Assembly (NCBI GenBank): GCA_015234495.1
Contig: JADGMZ010000069.1
Location: forward strand, 1-6,285
Direction: 5' to 3'
From: Brevundimonas sp.
Lineage (GTDB): Bacteria; Pseudomonadota; Alphaproteobacteria; Caulobacterales; Caulobacteraceae
Length of the DNA: 6,285 nucleotides
Shown here in pieces: positions 4,234-6,285 of this stretch. The translations under genes were made by a program, and so were the position numbers. The stretch's first letter is position 1; each line of letters opens with the position of its first letter. The notes beneath the pieces were generated by a model. It was not told where the DNA came from. It saw only the letters and a list, made by a program, of their open reading frames with translations, and did not search any database.

Positions 4234-5310
4234 TCATGCGACGTTTTGCGCGGCGCGGCGTCGCGACAGGGCGGTCGCCGGCAGGTCCGCGACGACCTGC
4301 AGGCCCTCGGGCCGCCAGTTCCGCTCCAGCCGCCCGCCCAGCTGCCCCTCGACCGACAGGGCGGCCAGGGAGGATCCGAAACCCGAGCGCTCGGGCGGCC
4401 CCTCGATTACGGGGCCGCCGGACTCCGTCCAGGTCAGCACGAAACGCTCGCCTGACAGGCGGGTGTCCAGCGCGACCCGTCCCGCCTCATGGGACAGGGC
4501 CCCGTATTTGGCGGCGTTGGTGGCCAGTTCATGGAACAGCAGCGCCACCGAGGTGGCGGCCTGGTCGTCGAAGGTCGCGTCGTCGCCGCTGATGTGGACG
4601 CGGGGTTCCCCCGCCAGGGAGCCGTACGGCTTGAACAGGTCGGCCAGGAAGGCGTGCAGGGTCATCGAGCCGACCGTCGGCCGCGAACTCTCGCTGTGCG
4701 GGCGGACGAATTCGTGGGCGCGGGCCAGGGCGTTGATGCGGGTGCGGACCGCATCGGCGAACCCCTTGGCCTCGGGATGCTGCCGCGCCGACAGGGCGAT
4801 CAGGGCCGAGACCACCGCGAAGATATTCTTGATCCGGTGGCTCAGCTCCTGGCTGAGCAGCTCCTTGGCCTGGTCAGACCGCTTCAGGTCGTCGATGTCG
4901 GTGCAGGTGCCGAACCAGCGGGTGATCTCGCCCGCCTCGTTGCGGATCGGCCGCGCCCGGCCCAGCGTCCAGCGGTAGACGCCGTCGTGACGGCGCAGAC
5001 GGTATTCGATCTCGTACGGCTCGCCCGTCTCGAGGCAGATCTTCCACAGGTCGAAGGCCCGCGGCTGGTCGTCAGGATGGAACATGCCGGCCCAGCCCTC
5101 GCCGTCGGTCGAGCCCTCGGGCGCGCCGGTGAACTCGTACCAGCGGGCGTTATAGTAGTCGTGGAAGCCGTCGGGGCGGGTCGACCACACCATCTGGGGC
5201 ATGGAATCGGCGATGGCGCGGAAGCGCGCCTCGCTCTCGGCCAGGGCCTGCACGGTCAGGGCCAGCTGGCGCTCGACGGAAGAGTCGCCGTTCGGATCGG
5301 GTTGGGTCAC
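4234..5310 (-). CDS. PAS domain sensor histidine kinase, HWE family
   Basis: 358 residues from the chosen start, with no transmembrane segment, so a cytoplasmic sensor. A PAS fold covers about residues 26-144 (SEARFRAIADSMPQMVWS, the YNARWYEFTG strand, HPDD, then EYRLRRHDGVYRW and the WFGTCTDI PAC end). The PAS ligand is unknown. The dimerisation helix carries ELSHRIKN with phosphoacceptor H158. The ATPase part has HELATNAAKYGALS with N265, W-x-E at W294/E296 which marks the HWE group, and the GFGSSL glycine box (310-315). The likely partner is the single-domain receiver downstream on the same strand. I prefer GTG at 5310, preceded by GAGG, over GTG at 5340, which has no ribosome site; the resulting N-terminus is VTQPDPNG. 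HWE and HisKA_2 kinases often feed the general stress or light response in this group, but nothing here fixes the signal. Confidence 0.9.
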   Translation of the reverse strand: MTQPDPNGDSSVERQLALTVQALAESEARFRAIADSMPQMVWSTRPDGFHDYYNARWYEFTGAPEGSTDGEGWAGMFHPDDQPRAFDLWKICLETGEPYEIEYRLRRHDGVYRWTLGRARPIRNEAGEITRWFGTCTDIDDLKRSDQAKELLSQELSHRIKNIFAVVSALIALSARQHPEAKGFADAVRTRINALARAHEFVRPHSESSRPTVGSMTLHAFLADLFKPYGSLAGEPRVHISGDDATFDDQAATSVALLFHELATNAAKYGALSHEAGRVALDTRLSGERFVLTWTESGGPVIEGPPERSGFGSSLAALSVEGQLGGRLERNWRPEGLQVVADLPATALSRRRAAQNVA

Positions 5311-5314
5311 GTAG

Positions 5315-5318
5315 CCTC
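5315..5318 (-). promoter_or_regulatory. Ribosome binding site deciding the kinase GTG start
   Basis: GAGG on the minus strand lies 4 nt before the GTG at 5310. The alternative GTG 30 bp upstream is preceded by CCCCGA only. The 83-bp gap before the kinase (5311-5393) has no convincing promoter, so it may be read through from the hydrolase gene. Confidence 0.4.
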
Positions 5319-5393
5319 GGAAAGCGGGACGGCGTCGCACTCGGGGACAGCATCAATGCACAAACCCCGCAAGCGTTGCAAAAGGGACGGTGC

Positions 5394-6285
5394 TCAGGAC
5401 GCCGGGCGGCCGACCTCCTCGACGTCCATCACCGTCACCCCGGGGGGCGGCGGCTCCGGGGCCGGAGCGGCCTTGGGGGCCTCGAATTCGGCCAGCCGCT
5501 GGTTGATCTCGGCGATCTGGTCCGCGGTCGGCTGACGCCGGCCGCCCAGGGAGACGACGCCGACCACCCGGGTGTGGCCGTCGACCACCACGGTGCGCGC
5601 GGCGGCCTCGCCCTTGGCGGCGGCCCCGGCGAGGGCCGCCTCGGCTTCGGCGGCGGAGGCGACGCGCAGGCGGGGACGGGCGAAGCGGGCCTCGTCGATA
5701 CGGGGCTCGCGCCCGGAATAGGCCTGGCGGAAGGCCGCCGGCTCGCCGTAGACGCCCTTCCAGCGATAGAAGATGTGCGCCCCGATCTGGGTCAGCTTGT
5801 TCAGGGTCGGGGCCCACCACGGGTGGACGTAGTTGGCGTGGTAGTGGGTGGCGGTGCCCACCTTCGTCGCCACATGGCCGGCCAGGGCGCGCTCGGCCAC
5901 CCGCGCGGCGCGCTCCCAGGCCCAGGCGACCGGCGCCTGCGCCAGCGAGCCGTCGCAGGTGAAGCTGAACTGGCAGCCGGTGACCCGTTCGGCGCCTTCA
6001 TAAACCACCCCGCAGACGGAGCTGGCGTAGTTCGGGTCGCGGACGCGGTTGAGGATGACCTGGGCCACAGCCTCCTGGCCCTCGGTCGGCTCCAGCGCCG
6101 CCTCGTAATAGACGGCCTGGGTCAGGCAGCGGATCGCCCGCCGCCGGTCCTCGGCCGTGGCCGGCTTGAAGGCGAACGGCTGGGACGGACGCAGCAGGCC
6201 CGAGGTCGGCGTGGCCGCGTTCAGCTTCTGGGCCTCGAGCCCGGAGGCGCCGAAATCGAGCGACGGCTTGCCGCCCAGGGACAGG
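5394..6285 (-). CDS. SleB-family cell wall hydrolase (5' end outside window)
   Basis: The frame is open from the right edge of the window to TGA at 5394-5396, giving 296 visible residues; the N-terminus, presumably with a signal peptide or membrane anchor, is cut off. Reading past the internal GTG at 6068 restores the conserved start of the domain, LTQAVYYEAALEPTEGQEA, with the glutamate of YYEAALE as the probable catalytic acid. It then continues with AQVILNRVRDPNY, SSVCGVVYEG, GCQFSFTCDG, ATHYHANYV and IGAHIFYRWKG. The family (Hydrolase_2) cleaves the glycan backbone of peptidoglycan, as in spore cortex lysis by SleB; in non-sporulating alphaproteobacteria it is thought to take part in wall remodelling. 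After the domain comes an Ala-rich stretch and a Pro-rich tail of about 120 residues, low in complexity apart from a short VVVDGHTRVVGVVSLGG segment. The residues before the domain (SQPFAFKPATAEDRRRAIR) fit the usual linker. Confidence 0.92.
   Translation of the reverse strand, partial: LSLGGKPSLDFGASGLEAQKLNAATPTSGLLRPSQPFAFKPATAEDRRRAIRCLTQAVYYEAALEPTEGQEAVAQVILNRVRDPNYASSVCGVVYEGAERVTGCQFSFTCDGSLAQAPVAWAWERAARVAERALAGHVATKVGTATHYHANYVHPWWAPTLNKLTQIGAHIFYRWKGVYGEPAAFRQAYSGREPRIDEARFARPRLRVASAAEAEAALAGAAAKGEAAARTVVVDGHTRVVGVVSLGGRRQPTADQIAEINQRLAEFEAPKAAPAPEPPPPGVTVMDVEEVGRPAS

Noticed and set aside
5350..5381. Promoter for the kinase gene (TTGCAA at 5381-5376, minus strand) and a GCATCAATGC palindrome
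   Set aside because: At 17 bp spacing the -10 position reads CATTGA, a poor match, and a 10-bp palindrome of this kind is common by chance.
4490..5535. Long plus-strand open frame of about 348 codons across the kinase and hydrolase end
   Set aside because: It lies antisense to a complete, strongly motif-bearing kinase. The frame is open because of high GC and third-position bias, and its translation shows no domain.

Overview
The window is about 70% GC and looks like a chromosomal segment of an alphaproteobacterium of the Caulobacteraceae, most likely Brevundimonas or a close relative. This rests on gene content (an ELM1-family protein, a SleB-type cell wall hydrolase with the CGVVYEG motif, an HWE-type sensor kinase with a single-domain receiver), heavy use of G or C at third positions, and TTGACG / CTAGAT-like promoter elements close to start codons. 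The genus is inferred from general knowledge, not from a database search.

Layout, left to right. (1) 1-789, plus: the C-terminal part of an ELM1-family protein, cut by the window edge. (2) 803-1496: an accessory-looking island in which a small DUF559 (Vsr-like) endonuclease gene on the minus strand is framed by four copies of a GC-rich two-hairpin repeat in alternating orientation, plus a remnant of a fifth. (3) 1501-1710, minus: a 69-residue protein with two perfect four-glycine zippers and an Asp-Gly tail. Its stop codon almost touches the last repeat. (4) 1760-2596, plus: a secreted protein with a PPC-like beta domain and an unrecognised C-terminal domain, divergent from the zipper gene across only 49 bp. 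(5) 2636-3646, plus: thioredoxin reductase trxB, with a promoter-like sequence and a palindrome right at its start. (6) 3651-3754: an array of 7-bp repeats in inverted orientation, filling the gap between the converging trxB and response regulator genes. (7) 3758-5310, minus: a PAS-HWE histidine kinase and, downstream, a stand-alone receiver that is probably its partner. (8) 5394-6285, minus: a SleB-family cell wall hydrolase whose N-terminus lies outside the window.

The genes do not form one pathway. trxB keeps thioredoxin reduced in the cytoplasm. The kinase and receiver are a sensory phosphorelay with no DNA-binding output of its own. The hydrolase and the PPC protein act in the cell envelope.

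The best candidate for something poorly described is the repeat island. The repeats keep two stem-loops through paired base changes, occur as inverted pairs, and form the 3' end of the endonuclease gene. This resembles REP/BIME-type elements with a resident nuclease gene, but no mobility is shown by the sequence and the link is a hypothesis. No RNA genes, CRISPR arrays, insertion sequences or phage genes were seen.
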